Source: Parelaphostrongylus tenuis
Lineage: Eukaryota; Nematoda; Chromadorea; Rhabditida; Metastrongylidae
NCBI GenBank assembly: GCA_019055375.1
Contig: JAHQIW010006047.1
Coordinates: forward strand, 124,001 to 188,000
Direction of reading: 5' to 3'
DNA length: 64,000 nt
Below the pieces are notes generated by a model. The model did not search any database. It was not told the DNA's origin and saw only the letters and a list, made by a program, of their open reading frames with translations. The position numbers and the translations under genes are program-made. Of this stretch, positions 1 to 10,600 are shown one piece after another; within the stretch, counting starts at the first letter, position 1, and each line of letters starts with the position of its first letter.

Positions 1-262
1 GAGTGCAGATTTGATGAGGGGCAGATCAGAGAACAGCCGGAGTCTCAAAAGTACTGCGATCTCATCAGAGTTCTGTTCTACTGAGTGTGACAGTCTTCCT
101 CTCAACATCGATCTCGTACTACCGGAACCACACCTGATTGCTTATTTGTTGAAACGACGAGTTCAAATCGAGATACGTGGATACTCACTTGGACGGCTCG
201 TCTTCACTGATAGTGAGAAGCCCAGCAAAGGGAAACCGTGATGGCTTAGCTGTTTTGTTCCC

Positions 263-600
263 TAGAGTTCCGAGGTGAGCCTTGCCGTAGATGCTTTCCC
301 GGGTCATCACCACATGGTTGACGGGCCTTGTAGACCAGTAGGAGATTACTACCTTGCGACTAGTAGCTACCAAACGGCGATCATTCCTGGCACGGTTTAC
401 TCTTGACTGTGCTTTCCGGGAGGAAACGTCGGACTCATTCCCAGCTTGGGTGGCCCTTTCAAAGATTGAGCCCCCACCGTAGTAGTTCGCAATCCAACAC
501 TCAGGAACCCCGCCCTGTTATGATGAAGCGATGAACCATTGGCAGATTTTGAGACCTGAGAGGCAGACGAGAGAGAAAGAGGGTGGGATGTGAGCTAATT
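263..600 (+). repeat. GC-rich interspersed repeat, copy 1
   Basis: This block aligns along its length with 1278-1600 in the same orientation. Shared landmarks in order are GCCGAGGTGAGCCT, CACCTTGCGACTA, CATTCCTG, TTTACTC, GGAACGTCG, TTGAGCC and CAGGAAC. Both copies are richer in GC than their surroundings. No coherent protein reads through both, so it is called a diverged dispersed repeat of unknown type. Confidence 0.6.
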
Positions 601-685
601 AGCTCACATCGTCAATCGATTAATCACATAAAGAACTTCATAATAGCTCACATCGTCAATCGATTAATCACATAAAGAACTTCAT
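601..685. repeat. Tandem duplication of a 41-44 bp unit
   Basis: Positions 601-641 (AGCTCACATCGTCAATCG to AACTTCAT) are repeated exactly at 645-685, giving a period of 44. Two perfect copies imply a recent local duplication. No gene is seen around it. Confidence 0.85.
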
Positions 686-894
686 TTCAACGAAATCAGC
701 GAGCTAAGATGGAGCAAGCAGAGACGAAAATTCGGCACCGGGACGGGTTCTGTGTAAAAGTAAGAGAGGTGTCACCGTGTTTGATAAGCGAGGAAATGGG
801 TTTGGGCTGTAAACATAGAGAATCGTAATGTTTTCCTGCTGATTGACTAGGAGGACACGTACATTTGAAGACCATTTACAAATCAATGAAGTAA

Positions 895-1205
895 AGATTA
901 AAGCTAAAAGCTTTAATAAAGCTCTCGGCTTCGATCAATCCCTGAGGGATGCGCCATGCATTCGACTTCAATTTTTAACTTCTTGAGGTGATTGAATGCA
1001 TATCTGGCCTTCACAATGACTCGCGGTGGCCTCCCTCTGAACCGAGTCAGTGCTGCTTATCCTCCCAGACAAGTTCGAGACCTGCCTGGTACCAATTTAC
1101 CGACCCAAGAGGGATGGATGGCTTGGTGAGCCATGAGCGCGAGATTGAACCAATGACCTCGTGTGCGACGCAGGGCACCTCTAACCACTGCGCCACATGC
1201 GCTCA
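895..1205 (-). mobile_element. tRNA-derived SINE, minus orientation
   Basis: Read on the minus strand, the element starts with a tRNA-like head: an A-box region GTGGCGCAGTGGTTAGAGGTG near 1205-1180 and a B-box-like GGTTCAAT near 1148. A conserved body containing ACCGAGTCA follows. The tail is GGTGATTG then GAATGCATGGCGCATCCC and GAGAGCTTTA near 918-960. The same architecture recurs at 14690-14995, 33865-34145 and in several older copies. It is a non-coding Pol III-type retroelement. Confidence 0.75.
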
Positions 1206-1277
1206 AAGTAGAGATCAAAGAAGTAGAAATAGAGAAACAAAATGAAATGAAAAGAAAAAAAGTCGAGTAGAAGCGCC

Positions 1278-1600
1278 GAGGTGAGCCTAGCCGGGGTTTG
1301 CCGCCACGTCGCACCACTCCACCACTCAGCAGAGCAGTCATCGGCTCTTGTGGATCAGAAGGAGCTTGTCACCTTGCGACTACTAGCCGCCAACCAAGAC
1401 GGCGTGCATTCCTGACCTGCTTTACTCCGAGGTGGGTTTTCCGGGGTGGGGGGAGGAACGGAACGTCGCACTGCTTCTCAGCTTGCGTGACCCTGCTGGA
1501 GGGTTGAGCCACCGTTGTGTCTTTGCAGTCTGACACCCACCCAGGAACACCTCCGTCAGCCACGACGAGACGCTAAACCATTCAGAAGGGGTTCGGCTAA
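1278..1600 (+). repeat. GC-rich interspersed repeat, copy 2
   Basis: This is the second copy of the block at 263-600, in the same orientation and about 1 kb downstream, separated by the SINE at 895-1205. It carries extra G-rich sequence near 1440-1455 that copy 1 lacks. Open frames in this block are not conserved in copy 1 and are not called as genes. Confidence 0.6.
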
Positions 1601-1756
1601 CTAGAATTTGAACTGGCTGGACGGTAGAGGACAACTCGTCCACTCGGATCGACGACCCGCCCCCATCAATCTGCTGGGGATGCTCGATATTTGCAAGATT
1701 GGAGGGTAGGGGGTCGGGTTTATGACCCTTACGATTCACCCTTCTCTGCGTGTCCT

Positions 1757-1806
1757 TTATTTATTTATTTATTTGTTTATCTACTTATTTGTTTATTTGT
1801 TTACTT
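1757..1806. repeat. TTTA/TTTG microsatellite
   Basis: This is an imperfect run of four-base units (TTTA, TTTG, CTTA). The open frame reading through it is a low-complexity artefact. Confidence 0.8.
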
Positions 1807-1819
1807 GTCGCAAGTGTTA

Positions 1820-1893
1820 GGGGGGGTGGGTTATCGAACCAGCCGCATCGCCTATCACCTTGTCGTCTGATCCACTGCGCTACCCTGCTCTTT
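1820..1893 (-). mobile_element. tRNA-like SINE head, minus strand
   Basis: On the minus strand this reads GCAGGGTAGCGCAGTGGATC, an A-box-like start, followed by a B-box-like GGTTCGATAACCC. The 3' end runs into a G-rich tract and then the TTTA repeat, as expected for an old tRNA-derived insertion. It is not called a functional tRNA because the arms do not pair well. Confidence 0.45.
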
Positions 1894-2068
1894 CTTCTCA
1901 TTTTTGTTCTCTACGTATCTCTGTTATATAGCCTCTTTTCCTACCATTACTTAGTTCAAACCATTAATTTCCGAAATTTCTCACCAATCGCCATATTAGA
2001 ATTCTTTTTGTCTGACCGCCTCTTGACTCTTGTTTGACCGGTTGGTGATATGATGTTACATTATACCT

Positions 2069-2243
2069 AGTGATGTAGAGTGGTGTGCAGAAACGTTTGC
2101 GTCAGCTGGAGCTCGAACCCGCATTTCACTCTATCCGAGAGCGTGCACTGGACCGTTGCACTACCGACGCTCCCGGATGGAGTGAGATGTGGGTTCGAAT
2201 CCCAACTGACGCAAACGTTTTTGCACACCACTCTACATCATTG
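2069..2243. repeat. tRNA-like foldback hairpin, GCGTC family
   Basis: The left arm (about 2072-2146) and right arm (about 2168-2241) are inverted copies of each other around a loop of about 20 bases. Each arm ends in a tRNA-like 3' half: on the + strand GGGTTCGAATCCC, CTGACGC, then the trailer ACGTTTTTGCACACCACTC. The 5' arm carries the reverse complement. The same module recurs near 8.2, 41.7, 52.8-53.3 and 57.8 kb. Confidence 0.75.
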
Positions 2244-2344
2244 GCTAAATCGCCATATCAAAGTCATATTAGCTTGTTCCATAAGTTTTGGCACTGGAGT
2301 TATGACCATCAAATTTATCAACTGGAAGTGATTAAAATTTGCAA

Positions 2345-2500
2345 GGAGTGGGCCGTGACCGAGTGGTTCTGATGCTCGTCGCGGCGCGCGTGAAGTCGAG
2401 TTCTATTCCCCAACGCTCTCCAGCAGTCAACACCGAACGCCTATGGAACACCGCGGCCAGGCTATCCTCGAGATTGCAGCGAGATGTGCAAATCGATGGC
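2345..2500 (+). mobile_element. Ser-tRNA-derived SINE, plus orientation
   Basis: The start GGCCGTGACCGAGTGGTT resembles the D-arm of tRNA-Ser (GGCCGAGTGGTT). A body follows that ends in a GCTATCCTCGAGATTGCAG tail. The same tail and head are found reversed at 3590-3715, 22390-22525 and 47415-47555. It is a dispersed non-coding element. Confidence 0.6.
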
Positions 2501-2569
2501 TAGAAGTACTGGGTCACACAAAATAATAAGAAATTGTGATCACGACTTGTGTAAATAAATTAAATAATA

Positions 2570-3380
2570 AGAGTTAAAACTGCGCGGTTTTGGTGCCGTT
2601 CGAATGCGCATTTTCTTGCGAATTTTCCAGTATTCAACATGCCTATACTTGCTTTGAGATAGAGCTGTCTTGGGAACAAATTCGCTCGCTATTTATGCAC
2701 GAATGGCGCATAGGCGAAAATGCGAGTGAGGCTGCGCGCAAGATTAATGGATCTTCCTGTGGACGGCCCGAGCGCGACTGATCCTCCAGACTGTCCTCTC
2801 CGGCTAACCGGTCAACCGGCGTACTTCCGTGGACCCATGCGCGCGCCTAACGACTCCACCCTTGTGCCCCGATTAGCCGCCGATCAAAGCTAGTTCTCGT
2901 TGCAAGACGCGCAGCTAAGGTTGGGAATGATTCATTGCGGTTGTGCCGGCATATTGACTGCTGTTTCTTGATATCGTGTGTGCAAATGTTGTGTCAATAT
3001 CAAGAAACAGCAGACATTACGCCGGTTCAGACCACACGTGAATCATTTTGAAACTTAACTGCGAGTCTTGCAGCGAAAAGTAGCTATGGTCAGCGGCTAA
3101 TCAAGGCAGAGGTGAACCAATTAGAACGCCCATGGGTCCACGGAATTCAACTGGTTTGATTCCGCGAGCCACTTCCTAGCCGTCTTTACTGCAACCGTAT
3201 CATCGCTTTAAGATCCGCCATTCGTGCATGAGTTGCTATCGAATTTCTTCTAAAGACAGCTCCATCTCAAAGCAAATACAGGCAAGTTGTATACTAAAAT
3301 GTTCACGGGAAAATGCGCTGTCGAACGACATCAAATCATGCAATCTTGAGTACTTTTTTTCTAGAAATTTGACGATTTAG
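2570..3380. mobile_element. Palindromic mariner-derived foldback element
   Basis: The whole block is an inverted repeat centred near 2985. The outer arms (about 2590-2760 and 3180-3350) pair, as do the inner arms, where GATATTGACACAACATTTGC-like sequence faces its complement near 2950-3030. Each outer arm encodes the start of a mariner transposase in opposite orientation. On + the residues EQIRSLFMHEWRIGENASEA are readable near 2668-2728. It is a non-autonomous foldback built from a transposase N-terminus, with no intact gene. Confidence 0.65.
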
Positions 3381-3589
3381 CGCCAGCGCTTATTAAACGA
3401 GCTAATGTAATCCCTCCTGTTTGTTTTATCAGATCCGTCATTGAGCTGCGATTTCTGTGGTAGCTGACTGCTTCATAAGAAATCATTCAGGTATGTTGTC
3501 TTTGCTGTCCAACATGCTTTATCACTTTCTTTGACCCATCAAAAAAAAACGCTTATCGTAAAATACTGAGTCGAGCACGTCTCCTTGCA

Positions 3590-3715
3590 GTCTCGAGAAT
3601 AGCCAGACTGGGACGCTCCTCATTGATCGCCGGACGGAGAGTGTTGGAGCGGTGCGGGATCAACCCCTCGTTGAGCCGCGCCGGGCATCACTAGCCACTC
3701 GGCCACAGGCCTCTA
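3590..3715 (-). mobile_element. Ser-tRNA-derived SINE, minus orientation
   Basis: GCAGTCTCGAGAATAGCC near 3588 and GCCACTCGGCCACAGGCC at the far end are the reverse complement of the tail and head of the element at 2345-2500. Confidence 0.55.
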
Positions 3716-3999
3716 TCATTACTATGAATCGAAGACCAAATGATACAGTGTGCATTTTCAGCGATGCTATTGAGGTTGTGCGGCCGTCGTCAGTTTGAGG
3801 GACATCATCGTCTTCTCCAGGCAAAACGTCGACTTGCATCGCACTCGGAACCGGATGCCCATATCGAGAGGAAGCCTGACATGTACAGGTCGGTGTGGAA
3901 TCCAGCCGCTGTTCTCTATATCAGTCCTTATCGCTCTTTACCTTTACTTATACTATTTACTGAGTTTTCGACGCGTCTGGAGCAGTGCTCAGAGGTGCC

Positions 4000-4245
4000 T
4001 GCGACACACACGTTGACGGTTCGATTCTTTGCCAAGGCTCACCACGTCTTCTATCCCTCCCGGGTCGATGAATTGGTACCAGACTTGTTCAGGAGAATAG
4101 TAGCATTGATTTAATGCATCGACGTCACCGCGAGCCCTTGTGAAGGCCAGATATGCATTCAGTCACCTCCGACGATGCTACGAATGGAGTGGAATGCACG
4201 TCGCATCCCTTAGGGATTGATCAACTCCCGAGAGCTTCGTCCTTT
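4000..4245 (+). mobile_element. Diverged tRNA-derived SINE, plus orientation
   Basis: GAGGTGCC, GGTTCGATTC and GGTACCAGACTTG are followed by the tail ATGCATTCAGTCACCTCC, GGAATGCACGTCGCATCCC and GGGATTGATCAA. This matches the order of blocks in the SINE at 33865-34145. Confidence 0.65.
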
Positions 4246-4629
4246 CTTGTCCTTTTGATGATGTATCCTATCAACTATTTATTCCTTATCTTTACCTTTA
4301 TTTTTAGTCCTTCTCTTTCCGCCCTTTCCTTGGGCTCAGCAGGCTTCATCTATCCGGGCTCGCGAAAATTGCTAAAGACTCTTTGGGATGTGTTCGGAGG
4401 TCTCTACAATCCACACGGGAACGTTCTCTCTTAATACTCGCCCAGACAGTCTACTCGACCAGCCTGCTTGAGTGACTTTCGTAGAGTAGACAACATTCTT
4501 CAGCTAACAACCAGATCCAAACCTTGAGGTTAAAAGACTCTATTTTTTCTGTAATGAGCTATTTGTCATAATTATTGGAAATACTTAAGCGCTACTTTTT
4601 GTGGGTATTTTGCTAATATGCGACTTACT

Positions 4630-5515
4630 TTCTTTTTGAAGATTTTCCTAAATTGCGTAGTATGTTGTAAAAAAATGAGTACTTATAAGTTCCACGGCGG
4701 CAATTTTTTAAGCCGATCTCTTTCGCTGCACAGGAACTTTTCATGGGACTGTTAGTAATCACTTGAAAGCTTGAATCTCTTCCTACAACTTCCCTTAGCT
4801 GTTTTTTTAAAACACCCTTTTGTAACGCAGTAGCATCCAGCATAGGATTAAGAAGTGTATTTGTCTTAAGCGTTTTAAACCACATGTATAAATCGCTGGA
4901 AGCGCGATAGGCATAGCAGCGCGTAGAGAATCTTTCGTAGTGTTAGAATCTGCGTTCTTATCTGAAGTTTTTGTCGATGCTATGAAAAAAGTCCCCAATT
5001 GAATAACAATATTTCAAATGCGATCGATCGCCCTATACCTCCCCCTCCGTGAGTTGGCCGGTAAACAAAGTTGCCCGAAAAATTCATAGCTGAGTGAAAT
5101 GTGGAGGTAAGCTGCAGAGACGACTTGTTAGCAAGCTGATCGTCCGATCTATTGCGTATCTCCATAGTGGTCAATAATACTATGCGTTGAAACGGCGGCA
5201 ACTATTGTTATTTTATTGAGGATTTTTACACCACATCGACTGGAACTTTAGATAAAAACGCATGATTTTGATACTACGAAAATTCTCTGCATGCTGATAT
5301 GTTTTTCGCGCTTCCGTCGATTTATATTCGTGGTAAAAATGAAGGCGAAAGGCGAGTGAGAAATAAAATTTTATTGTGGATGCCACAGCGTTACAAAAGG
5401 GTGTTATGAAGAAACTATGACGTAGAGTTGTAGCCAGAGATTTAAGCTTTCAAATGATTACTATCACTCCTATGAAAAGTTCTCGTCCAGTGAATAAGAT
5501 CGGTCTAAAGATTTG
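4630..5515. mobile_element. Foldback element, copy 1 (arms about 150 bp)
   Basis: Reverse-complementing 4705-4885 gives a sequence that aligns with 5370-5500. The shared blocks are TTACAAAAGGGTGTT, AGAGATT, AAGCTTTCAA, GATTACTA and CCTATGAAAAGTTC-like sequence. The same arm sequence occurs as an inverted pair at 17290-18130, so this is a dispersed foldback family. No transposase is seen between the arms. Confidence 0.6.
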
Positions 5516-5654
5516 TCGCTTTCTAATATACAAGTACCAATAAAAGTTGTGTCGTATTGCCTGAGAAATGATTTTTATACATGGATTACGTGCGAATATG
5601 AGCTCATCAGAATACTCGTTTTCTTGAGCATTGAACGAAATATCATTTTTATAC

Positions 5655-5845
5655 CTTTATTTCGAGTGCTTTGTTTAGAACACGCTCAATTTCAATAGAT
5701 CCTTTCATTATTTGAGCCAACTCGTCATGTGGTATGGTAAGGGCTCTTGTACAGCCCGATACCTCGTCAGCCGAGTAGAACCCGTCGTTTTCGATATTTT
5801 CATAGAAATTTGAGCGTGGTCTAAACAAAGCACTCGAAGTAAAGG
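5655..5845. mobile_element. Truncated foldback of the hammerhead superfamily
   Basis: TTCGAGTGCTTTGTTTAGAA at 5659 is inverted at 5813-5844, forming terminal repeats of about 35 bp. Inside, on the minus strand, are CTGACGA and the flank GGGCTGTAC known from the ribozyme copies at 6.0 and 10.5 kb. The stem II to GAAA segment has been lost. It looks like a decayed relative of the element at 10165-10630. Confidence 0.5.
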
Positions 5846-6018
5846 TATAATTATGATAAAAATGCCAGCCAAAGAGCAATCGAGTGCGCAACACTCTGTG
5901 TTAGGTGAAAATCTCACTCGACATAGAGTGTAAAGCGTTCGTCTTCGATGACTCTCTATAAGGAGTGTAAAGTTCCCGAGAGAACTGACTATAAAAAGAT
6001 CGACAGACGACGGGTTCT

Positions 6019-6061
6019 GCCCGACTGACGAGTCTGTAAGGACGAAACACGTGTATAGGGT
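6019..6061 (+). ncRNA. Hammerhead ribozyme-like motif (copy B1)
   Basis: The core CTGACGA (6025-6031) is followed by stem II GTCT/GGAC with loop GTAA (6032-6043), then GAAA (6044-6047). Stem III is the self-complementary ACACGTGT (6047-6054), and A6055 is the predicted cleavage nucleotide. Stem I pairs CCCGA (6020-6024) with TAGGG (6056-6060) with one G-A mismatch. A C at core position 7 is allowed in hammerheads. The match is strong in order and spacing, but activity is inferred. Confidence 0.6.
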
Positions 6062-6079
6062 TGTACAAGAGCCCTTACC

Positions 6080-6450
6080 AGACCACATGACATGTTGGCT
6101 CAACTGGAAGATATTCGTCTGCTGCTCCACTTCCACGACAAATTGGATGTCAACGAATCTGCAAGGCGTATGGTGACGAAGTTTGCGATGTTCGTACAGG
6201 TCAGCGTTGGTTCGACACATTCCGTGAAGAGGAAAACCGAACGACCGATAAGCCAAGAGAGGGACGTCCACGAGAAGTCGATGGTAGTTTGTCTTGAAGA
6301 AGATCCATCAATGAGTTATTGGATGTTGGTCGACAAGTCTCACCGCCATGGAATTTTTATGCTGCTGGATATGTGGCTAAATTGTCTTGATGTAGAAGGA
6401 AACTGCTTCGACAATCAATTTTCCCTTTGTTCAAGCCTATCGGTGTACAA
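6080..6450 (+). pseudogene. Mariner transposase N-terminus, frameshifted relic
   Basis: One frame from 6092 gives LEDIRLLLHFHDKLDVNESA, typical of the first helices of mariner transposases. Another frame then reads GQRWFDTFREEE and DKPREGRPREVDGS, the linker of the paired-type DNA-binding region. A third gives YVAKLS. The catalytic domain is absent and the frame shifts repeatedly, so it is a dead fragment. Confidence 0.7.
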
Positions 6451-7029
6451 ATAAGCTACCTTCTATTCTTTGAGAATACTACCGAACTTTTTCAACAGCC
6501 TAGCGATGCCCTCGAAATACTGGTTTTTATTTACGATCTCTCAGCTTAGTAGTGTTTGAGGCATAGGTCGTTATCAAAAGAAACATGCCAAAATGCTGTG
6601 TATGGTCGATCAATGTATGTAAATCTTGAAGACATCTTGTTTAGCCGCTCGAGATTTGTGGTAATACCTTAGAATTCTATGGATAAGAACGATCTGTGCT
6701 GGAAAATAGGCACTTTTTCCAGATTTTGATATGCCTATTTTACTCTCTTTTCTCTTTTGGATTTTTCGTAAGTCTTGCACTGGGGTTCGCGTGTTTGCCC
6801 GTTCTCATTTTTTTCTAATCATACTGTTCTTATCTATGGAACTTTAGGGTAGTTGATGTTGTAGCGGTCGTAGTAATAGCAGTTTGGTGGCCGACGGTTC
6901 GACCACTCCACCTTCTACAGGGCCTGGACGAAGTTTGTATTCGATATTTTGAATGGGTTGGTGGATTATCGATATCTCTACTAACCGCTTAGGTGAGGTT
7001 ATAAGCTCGAACGAAGAAGATGCCATATC

Positions 7030-7165
7030 TCGCGTGATAGTGGCGCATCATCCTTCACTTTCATGTTTGGATTTTTAGCGTGTATATATTTTGGCATTTA
7101 TATAAACGTTAAAAATCCAAAAATGAACCGGAAAGGCAAATGCGTCACTGTCACGCAGAAGATGG
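7030..7165. repeat. Short palindrome, MITE-like hairpin
   Basis: TTTGGATTTTTAGCGT (near 7069) faces ACGTTAAAAATCCAAA (near 7105). The pairing continues outward through GATAGTGGCGCAT against ATGCGTCACTGTC. Arms of about 55-60 bp surround a small AT-rich centre. Confidence 0.65.
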
Positions 7166-7384
7166 CGTATTTTTTCCGTCTGATCTTTTGACCTAAATTA
7201 GACGATATGTAAAGGCATCAATGGTCCACCGAGTCATTCAAATATTCGGATACACTTGTCTCCAGGCTCTGAAGAAGGCGGAATACCCGAAACGTTGATG
7301 TAAATTTTCATGGGAGTCGGTCTTTTGGATTATAAGTAGGCTATCATTCTAGAAGAAAATAGAAAGTTCGCTAAAACTCTAAAG

Positions 7385-7625
7385 GAAAAGCTTTCGGCGT
7401 TGATAAATCCCTGAATGAGGCACCATACATTCGACTTCATCAAAAATTGTTTGAGGTAATTGAATGCATACCTGGCCTTTACAATAATTCGCGTGGAACT
7501 ACCGATCTATCAAGTCACTACTGTGATCCTCCTAGACACATTTAGTATCAGTTTTCCGACCTCGGAGCAATATAATGCTAGGTGACGCAGAACACCTCAA
7601 ATGACTGCACCACCCCTTGAAGGAG
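7385..7625 (-). mobile_element. Diverged tRNA-derived SINE, minus orientation
   Basis: On the + strand the block order is AAAGCTTTCGGCGTTGAT, CCATACATTCGACTTCA, GAGGTAATTGAATGCATACC, CCTCCTAGACA and GCAGAACACCTC. This is the reverse complement of the SINE tail, body and head. It lies just upstream of the first visible complex I exon. Confidence 0.65.
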
Positions 7626-7692
7626 GAAGTTTGTCTTGAAAAATGTGATGCATAACGTTTTTGTGCTGTTTTTGTTACCAACTGCATTTCAG

Positions 7693-10600
7693 ACCGGGAT
7701 CCGATTCGTATGCGTATGACAACCCATGGCCAAAACTCAACGGTGGTCGACTTGATTGGATGTTTGGAGATGGTTGGAGGCGCCCATTGGCAAAAGATCA
7801 AGGAGCGAAAATGGTAAGTTGTGATCCAGTGCGACCATGTGGTTATTCTATTTTAGTGTTATCATTCCTCATACCTTTCTGCTCACTGGAAAGAACTCTG
7901 CATTTCCTAATATTTTTCCTTTTTTTAGCGCAGAGAATGGATTTGGTTCGGAAGGGTCGCGCATGATGAACACAAAGATTGGGTTAACTTTCATCAGGTA
8001 AGTTTAAATTGTCTATACTAGCACATACGCTATTGAAGTTTTCGTTCGCTGTCAAGATTATAAAGGAACTTAGCTTAGGAATTGGGTTGACTATTTTTGT
8101 GATCTAGTCCTAGCAAATACAGGTTACCCTAAGAGTTTAGTGTTATACTCAATATGTGGAGTACTGTGCAAAAACGTTTGCGTCAGCCGCGATTCGAACC
8201 CAGATCTCACTCTTTCCGGGAGCGTATGCTAACCATTGCACTACCGACGCTCGTTTTGCACATCACTCTTATTTAGCATACGCTCCCGGAAAGAGTGAGA
8301 TCTGGGTTCGAATCGCGGCTGACGCAAACGTTTTTGCACAGTGCTCCACATATTGGGTATAGTATAACATCATACCACTGCAAGTGGCAGTCAAAATAGA
8401 AAGAACCTAGACAGTTTAGTGTTAGCTAATTAAGAAACCAGTCTGATGTTCGTACTAGTGAAGATACCTCAGTTCAAAATTCACAGCATTTTTTTTTCAA
8501 CTGGATGGAATAATATGTTTAACGTATTGCGAGGATTTCTTATGGTTTGCCCGTGTTGGCTTCTATAATGATATGTATGAAGGGTTTGTATGTTTTTGAA
8601 GAAGCCTCCCTACTTCTATACCTTTTTCTTTCCGGAGAACTTATTACAGGCAGTAGTAGAATGTTAGATACTGGCCGTCTTTTGTTCTATACTTTCTAGG
8701 ATAAGAAGTGGGTAATCTTTCTAGGCATCCTAGGAACAGATATATGCACTATAGCTTAATTTCGTTTGATGCCAGTGTACTATATGCCTACTGCATCAAA
8801 ACCGCTAGAGGTTCGTTGTTGACACCTTTGATAGTTCATATCGAAGAAATAGTGGTCAAGAGCGGTGATCTTGGTGGTGTAGCGGTAGCTCACACCATCG
8901 GTATGGTGAAACGCGAGTTCGACTCCCAGCTGAAGTCAAAGGTTTCACATACCACTCAACATGTTTGGGTATGTATTAGTTCTCCAATTTGGTTTCCGAA
9001 CTTTATCCAGAAAATAAAAATTTTTTCAACAAAAACACATTTTTCTTTCGTCCATTTTGTGCAGGTTTTCTTGCGCGTCGTGCAGTATATTTTTGCACAT
9101 ACTCGTCCAGCAATGTAACCGTCGCGGGAAGTCATTCGGAACTTACTGCTTCACTAGTTTCAATTGGGTTGACAACATCAATCGTGCAAAAGACCACCAA
9201 GTTGTGGGTAGAACTACGGCGTATGAATGGCTTACAAAGTTCGCAGTTTAGATACTGATTTGGCCGATCAACCAAGATCTCTTACAGTCAAACAAATCCA
9301 CGTTACCGCCGTCGCCAAGGAATTTTGCTCCAAGACAATGCAAAGCCACACGTTGCCAAGAAAATAGGGAACAAGTTGACCGATTTGGGCTAGGAGCACT
9401 TGGATCATCCGCCATATGCGCCAGATCTGTCGCCGTCCGATTTCTTTCTCTTCACATCATTGGAGCGCTGGTTGGACAAGAAGTTGCGAGACATCAATCG
9501 TGTGCGTCGAGATTTGACTAGTCGGTTTGCATCGAAGAATAATGAGATTTATGAGAGCGGAATCGATTTGTTGCCGGAGCGTCGGCAGAGTTGCATCCAG
9601 GCAGGCAGATGGAGAATACTTCAGTTAATGTTATTTGGTACTCTTGAATACTTGGAAAAATAATTTTTGACTTTTGGATCAAGTTCGGAAACTTAGTTGG
9701 AGACTTAATAAATTAAAAATTTGTACCTAAGAGAATTGAGTGGTGAGCAAAAACGCGGCCTCAGGCGGGAATCGAACCTGCGCTTCATCCTATCCGGGTA
9801 CGCGTGCTCTACCACTACACCACTGAGGCAGATTTGCCCGACCACTCATTCTTCAACATCTCAATGTTAGCTATCAGCCACCAACCTTTGACAGGTTTGG
9901 TCGGGTATGCGATTTCGCTTTATAAACCCAGTTGAGCTGACAGCTATTCTAATTACTAATACTTGGAATTAATAGTATTTCAATGCATTTCGCATTGATA
10001 TGATGTTTTCTATATACCTAAGAGAATTGAGCGGTGAGAAAAAACGCGGGTTCGATTCCCGCCTGAGGCCGCGTTTTTGCTCACCACTCAGTTCTCTTAG
10101 GTATATAGAAAACATCATAACAATGCGAAACGCATTAAAATACTATTAATTCCAAAGTTTATTTCGAGTGTTTTCTCAAGATCACGCTCAAATTTCAATA
10201 TATCTGACAATTATTGTTTGAGCCAACATGACAAGTGGTGTGTTATGGGTTTTTCTACAGCTCGCTACACGTGTTTCCGCCTTGACAGCCTCGTCGATCG
10301 GGTGGGCACTTCGTCTTCAGCCAATCCTCTCGAGGCGCTCCAGTCCCCCATTTAGAGTAGGCGACAACGAATGATTTACACTGTCGTCAAGTGAAATAAA
10401 TCACTAGATTGGCGGTTTTGTACAATCAATTGTTCTTGAATAGTATTTTTCATGAAGAACCTGCCCGACTGACGAGATTGTCAAGGCCGAAAAACGTGTA
10501 CCGGGCTGTACAACAGTCCCCATAACAGACCACATGACATGTTGGCTCAAATGAAATTTGAGCGCGGTCTTAAGAAAACATTCGAAACATACCGTGTTAT

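Noticed and set aside
53..80. CTGATGAG on the minus strand near 68, a possible hammerhead core
   Set aside because: No GAAA follows at a suitable distance and no stem II or stem I pairing is seen.
988..1341. Overlapping open frames on both strands near 1 kb
   Set aside because: They lie within the tRNA-derived SINE. Similar frames appear in its other copies at 14.8 and 33.8 kb, so they reflect the repeat and not a gene.
5708..6271. 187-codon minus-strand open frame
   Set aside because: It runs through the decayed hammerhead element and the reverse of a mariner fragment, and has no recognisable domain.
9762..9831. Functional tRNA gene on the minus strand
   Set aside because: The acceptor and T-arms pair, but the anticodon arm does not form a normal loop. 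The same sequence recurs as part of dispersed hairpins at 54.5, 39.9 and 55.0 kb.
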